DNA of 42,289 nt from Bacteroidales bacterium (GCA_030523765.1 JAUNHX010000019.1:1-42289); one strand, 5' to 3'. Shown: positions 1 through 8,217, numbered from the stretch's first letter. Numbers and translations are program-made. The notes: a model not told the origin generated them from the letters alone.

Positions 1-361
1 AATACATATAATATAAAATATATAATATATAAAAAAAGGGAGAGAGAAGCAAAAGAAGAGAAAGTAGGTATAGCATTTTTTGGATTGTAAGACTGTAAGA
101 CTGTAAGGAGAGATGAATCGCAACAATTCGACAACCCTTTTCCTACAAGGCCAAACCCGCAAACCAACAACAATAAAAAAGATTACAGAAGCAAAGAAAG
201 AATAAAGTAAACAATTAATGAAATAATGAATGAAGCACAGAAGAGAACAATAAAGGCAGAAAAGAAAGAAGAAAAAAAACAATAGAGTAAGAGCAAACAG
301 AGGATAGTATCGATGGCTCCCGCCGGAGTAACTTCCGGCCTTTGGTGGAGATGGCGTTAAG

Positions 362-444
362 AAATTTACGTTGGAAGGGCGTTAAGAAGTGCCTATGTTT
401 GAGCGAAGCGAGTTTAGGCACTTTAACTCTGGAGACGTAAATTT
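362..444. repeat. Nested inverted repeat, about 83 bp
   Basis: Outer arms AAATTTACGT (362-371) and ACGTAAATTT (435-444) are exact complements. Inside them AAGTGCCTA (387-395) and TAGGCACTT (415-423) are also exact complements, extended by GTTA (381-384) with TAAC (424-427). The centre carries GAGCGAAGCGAG (401-412 region). A smaller hairpin, GCCGGA/TCCGGC (322-327 and 334-339), lies just upstream. This could be a structured RNA, a REP-like element or a remnant of a small non-autonomous mobile element; the sequence alone does not decide. Confidence 0.7.
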
Positions 445-482
445 TAGCCAGCTCGCCATTGGCCGTTGCGCCCTTTCTTTTG

Positions 483-516
483 CTCCTTTTCTTTGGGCGC
501 AAGCAAAGAAAAGGAG
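483..516. repeat. Perfect 13-bp hairpin
   Basis: CTCCTTTTCTTTG (483-495) and CAAAGAAAAGGAG (504-516) are exact reverse complements separated by an 8-base loop. There is no clear run of T beside either arm, so a simple intrinsic terminator is not obvious. It sits 38 bases to the right of the larger nested palindrome and may belong to the same element. Confidence 0.7.
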
Positions 517-798
517 GCTTGAATAAAAAAAGAGGTAAGAGGAAAAGAAAAAGAGATCAGAGCAAAGAAAAGGTAACTAACACCACAACAAATAAAAAAA
601 ATAGTTTTCCCTAAAAACAAAGAGGAGTCGAACAAACGACTCCTCCTTGCAATCATCACACACCTCAAACGAGCTAAAACGTATCCATTCACAAATGGTT
701 GTTTCCAACTCGAATGATTATGCAAATATACTATCAAAAATTGAAAACCGACTAAAAATATTGACCCATTTCCTATGAAGGCAAGGGAAAGAGCTCCA

Positions 799-1464
799 TT
801 AAGGAATTACAAGCGTCTGATTTTCACAACCCACGATACGATGAGGGAAACGATCGATCATCATGAAGTCGTGAGTAGAGATAATCATAGGAACCCCCTT
901 TTCCGCATTGATTTTTTGGAGTAATTCCATAATTTCGGTCGACGTTATAGGGTCTAAATTGCCCGTTGGCTCATCGGCGAGGATAAGGCTAGGGTTATTG
1001 ATAAGAGCACGAGCAATACCCACACGCTGCTGTTCACCCTCGGAGAGACGAACGATGCGCGACGTCATCTTATTCTCGATGCCCACCGAGCGAAGCACCT
1101 CGACGATACGAGCATCGATCTCGCTCCGTTTCCAACCGGTAGCTTTGAGCACAAAATAGAGATTATCGTAGACATTACGATCGGGCAGCAGACGGAAGTT
1201 TTGGAACACCACTCCTATCTTGCGGCGCAACATAGGAGCCTCGCGCCGTTTGAGATGTGCCACATCGTAGCCACACACATAAGCCTCGCCGCTGTCGATT
1301 GGTTTGTCACCATAGAGAGCGCGAAGCAAAGAAGTCTTGCCAGCGCCACTCTTACCGATGAGGTAAACGAACTCGCCAGGATTCAAAACGAAGTTGACAT
1401 TAGAGAGCAGGGGACCATCTTCGTGACTGATAGTCACGTTCTTTAAGCTGATAATCTCGTCCAT
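799..1464 (-). CDS. ftsE: FtsE-like ABC transporter ATPase
   Basis: A 221-residue ABC ATPase of the FtsE/LolD type, expected on the inner face of the membrane. In FtsE-FtsX it couples ATP hydrolysis to cell-wall hydrolase control at division. Visible motifs are Walker A GKSGAGKT (37-44), Q-loop near 88, signature LSEGEQQR (140-147), Walker B LILADEP (160-166) and the switch histidine in STHD near the C-terminus. The ATG at 1464 is preferred over an upstream TTG at 1488 because that TTG lies inside the -7 promoter element (1486-1493). No FtsX permease is adjacent, so the FtsE name rests on resemblance only; LolD or another small exporter ATPase remains possible. Confidence 0.8.
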   Translation of the reverse strand: MDEIISLKNVTISHEDGPLLSNVNFVLNPGEFVYLIGKSGAGKTSLLRALYGDKPIDSGEAYVCGYDVAHLKRREAPMLRRKIGVVFQNFRLLPDRNVYDNLYFVLKATGWKRSEIDARIVEVLRSVGIENKMTSRIVRLSEGEQQRVGIARALINNPSLILADEPTGNLDPITSTEIMELLQKINAEKGVPMIISTHDFMMIDRFPHRIVGCENQTLVIP

Positions 1465-1485
1465 AGGGCATATCGTTTTACTTTG

Positions 1486-1493
1486 CAAAAATA
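1486..1493 (-). promoter_or_regulatory. Bacteroidetes -7 promoter element for the FtsE-like gene
   Basis: TATTTTTG (consensus TAnnTTTG) on the minus strand, about 22 bases before the ATG at 1464, giving a very short leader. The -33 region is a poor match. Confidence 0.55.
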
Positions 1494-1589
1494 CAAAGAA
1501 TAAAGCGAACGGAGAGCAACGAGAATATAAACTTTTCCCCTATTGTGTGTTGATAAAAAGTAAGAAAGCGGACAAGAGGCTTAGGTGCA

Positions 1590-1850
1590 TCATTTCTTAG
1601 GCAGCGTGCCGCACTCCTCGAGCAGTTCCTTGTTCACCTCGAGCGGATGATACTGAGGAGCAGAGTCGCAGCGATCGTAGATAGTCTTAGAGCAGACACA
1701 CCCCGAGCGCTGACCCGTATAAGGATCGATAGAAGAGCAGTGACGTTTGAACTCGCCATTCTTTTTGACCAGCATCTTGATGCCGATGCCAGCAAAGCTG
1801 AGACCCACGATGGCAACCGAGAGGAGAATGACAAGGAGAATGGTATTCAT
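1590..1850 (-). CDS. Small Cys-rich membrane protein, possibly NqrM-like
   Basis: An 86-residue protein with one N-terminal membrane segment (about 3-28), a short basic stretch (KKNGEFKRH) and then a cytoplasmic or periplasmic tail with five cysteines: one in HCSS, a C-x-C in GCVCS, one in YDRC and one in EECG. Layout and size resemble the DUF539/NqrM proteins that help deliver iron to the Na+-NQR complex, but I cannot confirm this from memory. No nqr gene is nearby. It runs in the same direction as the FtsE-like gene, 125 bases upstream of that start, and FtsE has its own promoter. The gene itself is convincing; the function is a guess. Confidence 0.65.
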   Translation of the reverse strand: MNTILLVILLSVAIVGLSFAGIGIKMLVKKNGEFKRHCSSIDPYTGQRSGCVCSKTIYDRCDSAPQYHPLEVNKELLEECGTLPKK

Positions 1851-1908
1851 GGCTTGATAGTTTTTCTTTTGATGATGCGTTATGATATGGATAACAGGGC
1901 TTGTTGAA

Positions 1909-1942
1909 GAAAAAAAAGCGCCGTGTTTGATATCACAGCGCT
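1909..1942 (-). terminator. Intrinsic terminator of the tRNA-Asn unit
   Basis: On the minus strand the arms GCGCTGTG (1934-1941) and CACGGCGC (1918-1925) form a stem with one mismatch and an 8-base loop, followed directly by a run of T (complement of the A run at about 1909-1917). It lies 34 bases beyond the second tRNA gene. Confidence 0.75.
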
Positions 1943-1975
1943 CCCCTTAAACTTTACCCTTTAAACATTTTTTTG

Positions 1976-2049
1976 CTCCCCAAGCAGGACTTGAACCTGC
2001 GACCCCCTGATTAACAGTCAGGTGCTCTAACCAACTGAGCTATTGAGGA
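1976..2049 (-). tRNA. tRNA-Asn (GTT), copy 2 in the transcript
   Basis: A full 74-nt cloverleaf. The acceptor stem is TCCTCAA with TTGGGGA, the D arm contains AGCTCAGTTGGTTAGAGC, the anticodon arm is CTGAC-TGTTAAT-CAG with anticodon GTT, and the T arm contains GGTTCAAGTCC. The 3' CCA is not encoded. It is identical to the neighbouring copy. Confidence 0.95.
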
Positions 2050-2072
2050 ATGAAATCTCTTTCTTTTCTTCG

Positions 2073-2146
2073 CTCCCCAAGCAGGACTTGAACCTGCGAC
2101 CCCCTGATTAACAGTCAGGTGCTCTAACCAACTGAGCTATTGAGGA
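2073..2146 (-). tRNA. tRNA-Asn (GTT), copy 1 in the transcript
   Basis: Identical in sequence to the gene at 1976-2049, with a 23-base spacer between them, so both are probably processed from one precursor. Same GTT anticodon and no encoded CCA. Confidence 0.95.
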
Positions 2147-2175
2147 AGATGATTTCTTTCGCTCGAAATCGGGTG

Positions 2176-2206
2176 CAAAAGTACTCACATTTCTTGATAT
2201 GGCAAA
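2176..2206 (-). promoter_or_regulatory. Promoter of the tRNA-Asn pair
   Basis: On the minus strand TTTG (complement of 2203-2206) is followed by exactly 19 bases and TACTTTTG (complement of 2176-2183). This matches the Bacteroidetes primary-sigma consensus TTTG-N19-TAnnTTTG fully and lies about 30 bases before the first tRNA. Confidence 0.8.
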
Positions 2207-2253
2207 ATTTTTTTTCAAAAATCTTTACCTCTCATAGGCCATATCGCTATTTC

Positions 2254-3159
2254 TCACACAATTGCATATCTTAAATTTTCTACTATATCGGAGGCCAGAA
2301 GGGTGCACATAGCCTGTTTTTCGACCGCCAAATCGGAAGATTTACCATGTAGGAAGGCCCCTATACGTGCCAATTCATAGGGTGAAGGGAGCGAACTTGC
2401 TCTTACTCCGTGTTTTCGCTGTGCTGAGCACTGAGATGAGAGACCTAGGAGTATACCCGTAAGCACATCGCCCGCACCCGCTGTAGCCATACCAGCGTTG
2501 CCTGTAGTGTTGTAGGCATAATGGCCATTGGGCGAAGCGATGATAGAGCGGTGCCCCTTATGGATAATCACCACTTGGCGTTGCTGCGCCATATGGAGGA
2601 CAGCGCTCGAGCGACGACCCGCCGAGCTAAAGACCTGATCGGGCGGATTGAGGCTACGCGACCACAGACGATCGAATTCGCGAGCATGAGGGGTAAGGAT
2701 AGTATCGGGATGAAGGAGATCGAGCAGCTGTCCCTCGCGAGACGAGAGGAGATTCAGAGCGTCAGCATCGATCACCATTGGGATTGCCGAGCATACCAGG
2801 AGCAACTGTCGTAAAGCCTCGAACGATTCAGCATGCGTACCCAATCCAGGTCCGATGGCGATAGCATCATAGCGTTCGAGTTGGGTGGGACAGCTAGTAA
2901 AATAGTCGTTGCCCCGATCGATGCTAAGCATAGCTTCGGGGACGGCCATCTGCATGATATCGACCCCCGAGCGTGGCACATGTACCGTAAGCAGTCCCAC
3001 ACCGCTACGCAGACATGCTTTGGCCGCCAAGATAGCAGCGCCCATAGTGCCATAAGAGCCAGCAATCAGGATTGCATGACCATAATGACCTTTATGGCTA
3101 TTGGAATCTCTACTCACCAAGAATTTAGGCATTGAAGGTATATTCTCATCAACAATCAT
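2254..3159 (-). CDS. nnrD: ADP-dependent NAD(P)H-hydrate dehydratase, stand-alone
   Basis: A 301-residue ribokinase-fold enzyme of the NnrD family, which repairs hydrated NAD(P)H using ADP. Visible motifs: HKGHYGHAILIAGS (22-35), IGPGLGTH (102-109), VIDADALN (129-136), and the family signature GNAGMATAGAGDVLTG (220-235) with the likely catalytic Asp231. In many Bacteroidetes and in E. coli this domain is fused behind an NnrE epimerase domain of about 200 residues; here the protein starts directly with the kinase-fold domain and no epimerase gene adjoins it. It is the last gene of a minus-strand set, about 97 bases after the lipoprotein gene. Confidence 0.88.
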   Translation of the reverse strand: MIVDENIPSMPKFLVSRDSNSHKGHYGHAILIAGSYGTMGAAILAAKACLRSGVGLLTVHVPRSGVDIMQMAVPEAMLSIDRGNDYFTSCPTQLERYDAIAIGPGLGTHAESFEALRQLLLVCSAIPMVIDADALNLLSSREGQLLDLLHPDTILTPHAREFDRLWSRSLNPPDQVFSSAGRRSSAVLHMAQQRQVVIIHKGHRSIIASPNGHYAYNTTGNAGMATAGAGDVLTGILLGLSSQCSAQRKHGVRASSLPSPYELARIGAFLHGKSSDLAVEKQAMCTLLASDIVENLRYAIV

Positions 3160-3256
3160 GATGTCATCTTTTTAAGGTAGGTTTTACAGATTCATTTCTC
3201 GCAATTCCTGTTCCCCATTATCATTATTTTTTTATCGGTGAATTAATATAGCCACC

Positions 3257-4285
3257 TTATTTTAATGACCATTGGTTAACAATACACTGCTTATCCTTAT
3301 GCACTTGCAGCCATATGGTATCGCCTCGCCTACTGTTGGTTACCGAATAGATGTAACCCTTATTGTTGAAACGATAGGCATCATCGGCTGCACTATATAT
3401 GCCACCATAAAGGACAAGATCAGGTTTGGTGCCCCGCGCCTTGAGATCCTTCCAAGCAGCATAACGATAAGCAGTATCACTATCATCGATACGGTCGATA
3501 CGGACACGATATTTGTTAGTAGAAAACTCACATTCAAGTTGCTGGTAGTCTTTTAGGTATTTGTTGAGCCCTTGTCTAGGGGCATTGGAACTTTTTAAGA
3601 CAAAGCGACTGCCATCAAACTGATATATGACATAACGATCGGTGGGAGAAGGAGCCACATAAGTAGCTAGCACATGCGTTTGTTCGTTGTAGGAAGGACC
3701 GCAGCGCAAAGCGAAGGGATAGAGGGCAACGGGGTAACTATGGCGCTGATAGGAGAAATAGGATGCGATGTCGTTGGATAGAGAATCGGAGCCATCAACT
3801 ACAGCCACACGCCGAAGTTGGTTACCATCGATAGTAAAGGCTATCAACTCGCCGTAGCATAGATTGTTGGGTTGACGACCAAAACAAGAAGCCAGATAGT
3901 AGCAGCTTCCATCGCGACATTGAACGGTGAAGAGACGGGTAACCCAATAGGGCTTCTCATCGCGAACAAAGAAATCACTTATCGTATCGATACGGCCAGC
4001 CGTATCGATGAAGAGTGTGCGGTTGGTGGCACGGAATCCCTTTTCGCTATTCTCGAGCACCTGACTCTCTATCAAGACTCCCTCATTGCTAGCCATGAGG
4101 TAGTGTACCCGAGGATTTAGCGTGTCGGGCAAAGCCAAAACCATAGGAACTAGGGTATCGGATGGGGATATGGTATCGGTGATTAACGTATCGACCAACG
4201 CTTCGTTGGAGGCCCCTTTACATCCCACCAAAGCCAACGAGAGGGGTATGAGGGCTGCCAAGATAAGTAATAACAATCGTTTCAT
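3257..4285 (-). CDS. Predicted lipoprotein of unknown function
   Basis: A 342-residue protein with a lipoprotein signal peptide: MKRLLL, a hydrophobic core and the lipobox LVGC, predicting acylation at about Cys22. The mature protein begins with a Ser/Asn/Thr/Asp-rich linker and then a globular domain rich in aromatic residues with many short beta-like stretches. No family is recognised. It lies 28 bases downstream of the broken gene at 4314-4739 and upstream of nnrD, so the three may share the promoter at 4854-4883. A signal-bearing envelope lipoprotein is as far as the sequence goes. Confidence 0.8.
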   Translation of the reverse strand: MKRLLLLILAALIPLSLALVGCKGASNEALVDTLITDTISPSDTLVPMVLALPDTLNPRVHYLMASNEGVLIESQVLENSEKGFRATNRTLFIDTAGRIDTISDFFVRDEKPYWVTRLFTVQCRDGSCYYLASCFGRQPNNLCYGELIAFTIDGNQLRRVAVVDGSDSLSNDIASYFSYQRHSYPVALYPFALRCGPSYNEQTHVLATYVAPSPTDRYVIYQFDGSRFVLKSSNAPRQGLNKYLKDYQQLECEFSTNKYRVRIDRIDDSDTAYRYAAWKDLKARGTKPDLVLYGGIYSAADDAYRFNNKGYIYSVTNSRRGDTIWLQVHKDKQCIVNQWSLK

Positions 4286-4313
4286 ATTACTATTAAGGTT
4301 TTCTCTTTCATTT

Positions 4314-4739
4314 TTATTTAACAGAGAATGTCACTACGGCACTATCCTCTTTCAATATTATATCATTGACATCGACTTGCTGCAAAGCCTTGTGTACCTC
4401 CTCGATCTGACCCAGATGGAGTACCAATTGATTATGGTCGCGACTTTCGATCATATCCTTGTATTTTGTTCGTCCTACAGCAGATAGGAGTCCTTTCACT
4501 GCAATAGCAACCACTGTTCCCTGTGCCGCATAGGTGAGGTAGAGATCTTCGCCCACCAGACGATCGATAGTGGCATCGATATCGACCCGCTTCTACACTT
4601 TCCCCACTAGGGGGAGTTCAACAGCAGCATCGTATCCAACCCTAACCGTTTTTTGTCCTACGGCAATGAGCGACACCTTGTGTCCGCTCTTCTCTTTGAT
4701 AATTGTCGAAACCTCCGACAAAGGTAGTTGAAGTATCAT
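4314..4739 (-). pseudogene. Unknown gene broken by an in-frame TAG
   Basis: Reading from the ATG at 4737-4739, one frame runs 141 codons to the TAA at 4314 with a single internal stop, TAG at codon 49 (plus-strand CTA at 4593-4595). Upstream the frame reads MILQLPLSEVSTIIKEKSG..., downstream KRVDIDATIDRLVGEDLY..., and both halves have the same amphipathic, valine- and aspartate-rich composition, so they look like one protein interrupted by a point mutation. The downstream part alone could start at GTG 4556 (80 residues). It has its own promoter to the right. No family is recognised. TAG is used as a normal stop elsewhere (mtaB), so recoding is unlikely. Confidence 0.7.
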
Positions 4740-4853
4740 ATTGTTTTTTTCAATAAAATGTGACAAAACAGAAATGTATGGAACCCGCGAAACCGTTGTA
4801 CCGAACTAATATTCAACACTCAATCACCGTTCCATCCTATTTCTACAACACTG

Positions 4854-4883
4854 CAAATATACAATAAATATAGCAAACAACAA
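4854..4883 (-). promoter_or_regulatory. Promoter for the broken gene, lipoprotein and nnrD
   Basis: Minus-strand TATATTTG (complement of 4854-4861) is preceded at 19 bases by TTG, matching the Bacteroidetes consensus. It implies a leader of more than 100 bases before the ATG at 4739. Confidence 0.6.
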
Positions 4884-5002
4884 CAATAATCATTGGAACT
4901 TCTTTGAGAGATGTACCCTACCCCTGATGAGGCAAAAAGAGGACACGAATGTTAACATAACATTTACGATAATATTTTTTCTGCTATTCCGACTTTTTTT
5001 CG

Positions 5003-5010
5003 TATTTTTG
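5003..5010 (+). promoter_or_regulatory. -7 promoter element of sufB
   Basis: TATTTTTG, 29 bases before the sufB ATG. The expected -33 position reads TCTG, one base off TTTG. Confidence 0.6.
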
Positions 5011-5038
5011 CATTTTGCTATAAGCGAATAAATAAACT

Positions 5039-6487
5039 ATGTCTGAAGATCAAAACAATATCATACAGGAGGTTACAAATGAAGACTACAAATGGGGCTT
5101 CGTAACCGATATTGAAACAGAAACCATTCCCAAAGGACTTAACGAGGATGTGGTACGTCTAATATCGAAGAAAAAAGGTGAACCCGAATGGCTCCTCGAT
5201 TTTCGTTTGAAAGCATTCCGCCGCTGGCAACAGATGGAAGAACCCAATTGGGGTCACTTAAAATACGATAAGGTTGACTATCAAGATATCATCTATTATG
5301 CCGCTCCGAAGCCGCGCGAACAGAAAAAGAGCCTCGATGAGGTAGATCCCGAGCTGCTTGAGACCTTCAACAAGTTGGGCATCAGCCTAAATGAACAGAA
5401 GATGCTTACGGGTGTGGCTTATGATGCCATTATGGATAGCGTATCGGTGAAGACCACCGCTAGCGCCTTGCTTGAAAAAGAGGGCATCCTTTTCTGTCCC
5501 ATCAGCGAAGCGGTACAGAAATATCCCGAACTGGTACAGAAATATCTAGGTACTGTTGTTCCTGCTGGCGACAATTTCTTTGCCGCCCTCAACTCGGCAG
5601 TATTCAGCGATGGTTCCTTCTGCTATATCCCCAAAGGGGTACGATGCCCCATCGAGCTGAGTTCCTATTTCCGTATCAACGCAGCCAAGACGGGTCAGTT
5701 TGAACGTACCCTTATCGTGGCCGATGAAGGGGCTTACGTAAGCTATATGGAGGGCTGCACTGCCCCGCAACGCGATGAGAACCAACTGCATGCAGCCATC
5801 GTCGAGATTATTGCTATGAAGGATGCCGAAGTGAAATACTCTACGGTGCAGAACTGGTATCCGGGCGACAAACAGGGACGAGGTGGTATTTACAACTTTG
5901 TAACCAAACGTGGTATATGCAAAGGATCGCACTCCAAGATTTCTTGGACGCAGGTGGAAACCGGTTCAGCTGTTACATGGAAATACCCCAGCTGCATACT
6001 GCAAGGCGATGACTCTACAGCCGAGTTCTACTCGGTAGCCGTTACCAACAACTATCAGCAAGCCGATACTGGCACCAAGATGATCCATATAGGCAAGAAC
6101 ACTAGCAGCACCATCATGTCGAAAGGTATCAGTGCTGGTAAGAGCCAGAATTCGTACCGAGGACTAGTGAAGATCAACAAGAGTGCTGAGAACGCTCGCA
6201 ACTATTCGCAATGCGATTCGTTGCTGCTAGGCGATCAATGTGGTGCACACACTTGGCCCTATATCGATGCCCACAACTCGTCGGCCATCTTGGAGCATGA
6301 AGCTACAACATCGAAGATATCGGAGGATCAGCTTTTCTACTGCCAACAACGGGGTATCAGCCCTGAGAGTGCTGTAGGACTCATTGTGAATGGATATGCT
6401 AAGGATGTGTTGAAAAAACTGCCTATGGAGTTTGCTGTCGAGGCACAGAAACTACTCAGCATCAGCCTTGAAGGCAGCGTAGGATAA
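5039..6487 (+). CDS. sufB: Fe-S cluster assembly scaffold SufB
   Basis: A 482-residue SufB, the usual length. SufB with SufC and SufD forms the SufBC2D scaffold on which Fe-S clusters are built in the cytoplasm. Typical segments are present: [15 protein letters not shown] near the N-terminus, [21 protein letters not shown] in the middle (split here for reference only), YMEGCTAP, the long beta-helix core and the C-terminal [16 protein letters not shown] with RGIS. The start is set by the nearby promoter at 5003-5010. Unusually, sufC and sufD do not follow; the next gene is an RNA methyltransferase 52 bases on, so the rest of the pathway must lie elsewhere. Confidence 0.95.
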   Translation: MSEDQNNIIQEVTNEDYKWGFVTDIETETIPKGLNEDVVRLISKKKGEPEWLLDFRLKAFRRWQQMEEPNWGHLKYDKVDYQDIIYYAAPKPREQKKSLDEVDPELLETFNKLGISLNEQKMLTGVAYDAIMDSVSVKTTASALLEKEGILFCPISEAVQKYPELVQKYLGTVVPAGDNFFAALNSAVFSDGSFCYIPKGVRCPIELSSYFRINAAKTGQFERTLIVADEGAYVSYMEGCTAPQRDENQLHAAIVEIIAMKDAEVKYSTVQNWYPGDKQGRGGIYNFVTKRGICKGSHSKISWTQVETGSAVTWKYPSCILQGDDSTAEFYSVAVTNNYQQADTGTKMIHIGKNTSSTIMSKGISAGKSQNSYRGLVKINKSAENARNYSQCDSLLLGDQCGAHTWPYIDAHNSSAILEHEATTSKISEDQLFYCQQRGISPESAVGLIVNGYAKDVLKKLPMEFAVEAQKLLSISLEGSVG

Positions 6488-6539
6488 TCGTTTCACTCCC
6501 CTAAAATACAAGATCAAGCACCACATCATAATACAACAT

Positions 6540-7079
6540 ATGCAGAAACGAACGATGGACGATCTAGGTCGCATCAATGTTGACCAATATAAGGCAGCCA
6601 AGAAACTGCCCCTCGTCGTTGTGCTCGACAATGTGAGGAGCCTTAACAATATAGGATCTATTTTCCGCACAAGCGATGCCTTCAGAGTGGAATGCATATA
6701 TCTTTGTGGCATCACCGCTACCCCACCCCATCGCGATATCCATAAGACCGCTTTGGGTGCCGAAGAGTCGGTTGACTGGCAGTATTTCGAGACAACGGCA
6801 CTCTGCCTTCAGCACTTGAAAGCAAAGGGCTATCAGATCTATGCGGTAGAGCAGGTTCATGGAAGCCAATCGCTCGAACAGTTCACCACACAACAACCCA
6901 CCGCTGTTATTTTCGGCAACGAGGTGGAGGGGGTTGATGAAACCATATTGCCCCTCTGCGATGGATGCATCGAAATACCCCAATATGGTACCAAGCACTC
7001 GCTCAACATCAGTATTGCTGCTGGCATCGTGGTGTGGGAGCTGTGGCGCCAATTGGTACCCTCTCATCCCTTACTTTAA
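6540..7079 (+). CDS. SpoU/TrmH-family RNA 2'-O-methyltransferase
   Basis: A 179-residue SPOUT methyltransferase that is expected to transfer a methyl group from S-adenosylmethionine to a ribose in tRNA or rRNA. The three family motifs are visible: NNIGSIFRTSDAF (motif 1), VIFGNEVEGV (motif 2) and IPQYGTKHSLNISIAAGI (motif 3, knot and SAM site). It lacks the N-terminal substrate-binding domain of RlmB, so its size matches the short TrmL/TrmH-like group; the RNA target is not predictable. It follows sufB by 52 bases and precedes the deiminase gene by 43, so the three may be co-transcribed. Confidence 0.88.
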   Translation: MQKRTMDDLGRINVDQYKAAKKLPLVVVLDNVRSLNNIGSIFRTSDAFRVECIYLCGITATPPHRDIHKTALGAEESVDWQYFETTALCLQHLKAKGYQIYAVEQVHGSQSLEQFTTQQPTAVIFGNEVEGVDETILPLCDGCIEIPQYGTKHSLNISIAAGIVVWELWRQLVPSHPLL

Positions 7080-7122
7080 CAACATATTTATAGAACCCAT
7101 CCAAATAAAAAAGACAGAGAGT

Positions 7123-8166
7123 ATGACCCCTAAAGAACTCGGATACTATTTTCCCGCCGAATGGGAACAGCATGAAGCCACTTGGCTGAGCTATCCCCAC
7201 AATCAAGACTCATGGCCCGGCAAGATCGAGACGATCGTCCCCTCGTACAACCTCTTTATCAAGACACTCACCGAGGTTGAGACGGTACACATCAATGTAC
7301 AGGACGACACGATGGAGTTTCTCGTAAAGGCTGCCTTGCGAGCTGTTGGCGCTTTTATGGTTAATCTGGAGTTCCACCAGTTCGCTACCAACGATGCGTG
7401 GTGTCGCGATCACGGTCCTGCTTTCCTATTGAATCGTAGGGAACCTGGCCGTAGGGCTATTGTGAACTGGAACTACAACGCTTGGGGCGGCAAATATCCT
7501 GCCGATCTCGACAACAAGATTCCCACCCTCATAGCCGAATGTATGGGAATGAAAACCTTCAATCCTGACATTGTGATGGAGGGGGGAAGTGTTGATTTTA
7601 ATGGCAAAGGGGATGTGCTCACTACCACCTCTTGTTTGCTCAATCCGAACCGCAACCCCAATCTTTCTCAGCATGAGATTGAGCGTTATCTCTCCGACTA
7701 TTATGGTATCGATAACGTTATATGGCTGGGCGATGGCATTGAGGGTGATGATACCGATGGGCATGTTGACGATATGAGTCGTTTCATTGCATCCGATACC
7801 ATCCTTACCGCTATTGAATATGATAAGAATGATGCCAACTACGAGCCTTTGCAGCAAAACCTAGCAACGTTGCGTCGCTGCCGTTTGGCTAACGGAAAGC
7901 AACCCACTATCGTTGAGCTTCCTATGCCCAAACCGGTATACTATGAGGGTCAGAGACTGCCTGCTAGCTACGCCAACTTCTATATTGCCAACGGCATCGT
8001 GATATTCCCCACCTTTAAATGTGATAATGATACCCGCGCTGCCTATGTGCTCGAGGAGTGTTTTCGCGATCGCGAAATCATAGGTATTGATAGCACTGAT
8101 ATCATCTGGGGCTTGGGTAGTTTCCACTGCCTAAGTCAGCAGATGCCAGCCCAACTACAACGATAA
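7123..8166 (+). CDS. Agmatine deiminase family protein
   Basis: A 347-residue guanidino-group-modifying enzyme, expected to convert agmatine to N-carbamoylputrescine and ammonia in the cytoplasm. Motifs: EQHEATWLSYP (15-25), WCRDHGP (93-99), EGGSVDFNG (153-161), DGHVDD (212-217) and the catalytic-Cys region GSFHCLSQQ with Cys336. The ATG at 7123 is chosen because the homologous region starts with MTPKELGYYFPAEWEQ; an upstream in-frame start would overlap the methyltransferase gene. There is no signal peptide, unlike secreted peptidylarginine deiminases of Porphyromonas. It converges on arcC-arcB, which could use the carbamoyl group, although arcB looks ornithine- rather than putrescine-specific. 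Confidence 0.88.
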   Translation: MTPKELGYYFPAEWEQHEATWLSYPHNQDSWPGKIETIVPSYNLFIKTLTEVETVHINVQDDTMEFLVKAALRAVGAFMVNLEFHQFATNDAWCRDHGPAFLLNRREPGRRAIVNWNYNAWGGKYPADLDNKIPTLIAECMGMKTFNPDIVMEGGSVDFNGKGDVLTTTSCLLNPNRNPNLSQHEIERYLSDYYGIDNVIWLGDGIEGDDTDGHVDDMSRFIASDTILTAIEYDKNDANYEPLQQNLATLRRCRLANGKQPTIVELPMPKPVYYEGQRLPASYANFYIANGIVIFPTFKCDNDTRAAYVLEECFRDREIIGIDSTDIIWGLGSFHCLSQQMPAQLQR

Positions 8167-8217
8167 CACAACACTATCGGTAAACCCTTTCAGATACAAT
8201 CTTATTGTAGACGATAG

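Larger units (their letters stand above)
1..798. other. Gene-free, purine-rich intergenic block
   Basis: No credible gene is visible here. The first 40 bases are almost only A and T. Bases 86-109 hold three tandem copies of an 8-mer (TGTAAGAC, the last one degenerate). About 160-300 and 520-600 are strongly purine-rich on the plus strand. Between these lie a nested inverted repeat (362-444) and a long hairpin (483-516). Open frames on the minus strand across this block read as low-complexity Phe/Leu/Ser protein and look like by-products of the base skew. The block ends just past the FtsE-like gene's stop codon, so it may be the 3' spacer of that operon plus a repeat element. Confidence 0.6.
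4740..5038. promoter_or_regulatory. Divergent promoter region
   Basis: Gene-free spacer between the minus-strand broken gene and sufB. It holds one promoter in each direction, listed separately. The rest shows no convincing hairpin or short gene. Confidence 0.6.

Noticed and set aside
215..737. Two minus-strand open frames of 95 and 97 codons
   Set aside because: They overlap each other, cross the palindromes, and read as low-complexity Phe/Leu/Ser protein from the purine-rich strand. No start signal or family supports them.
4593..4595. TAG as a recoded sense codon
   Set aside because: Other genes, such as mtaB, stop at TAG, and there is no sign of a suppressor tRNA or recoding element in the window. 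A nonsense mutation is simpler.
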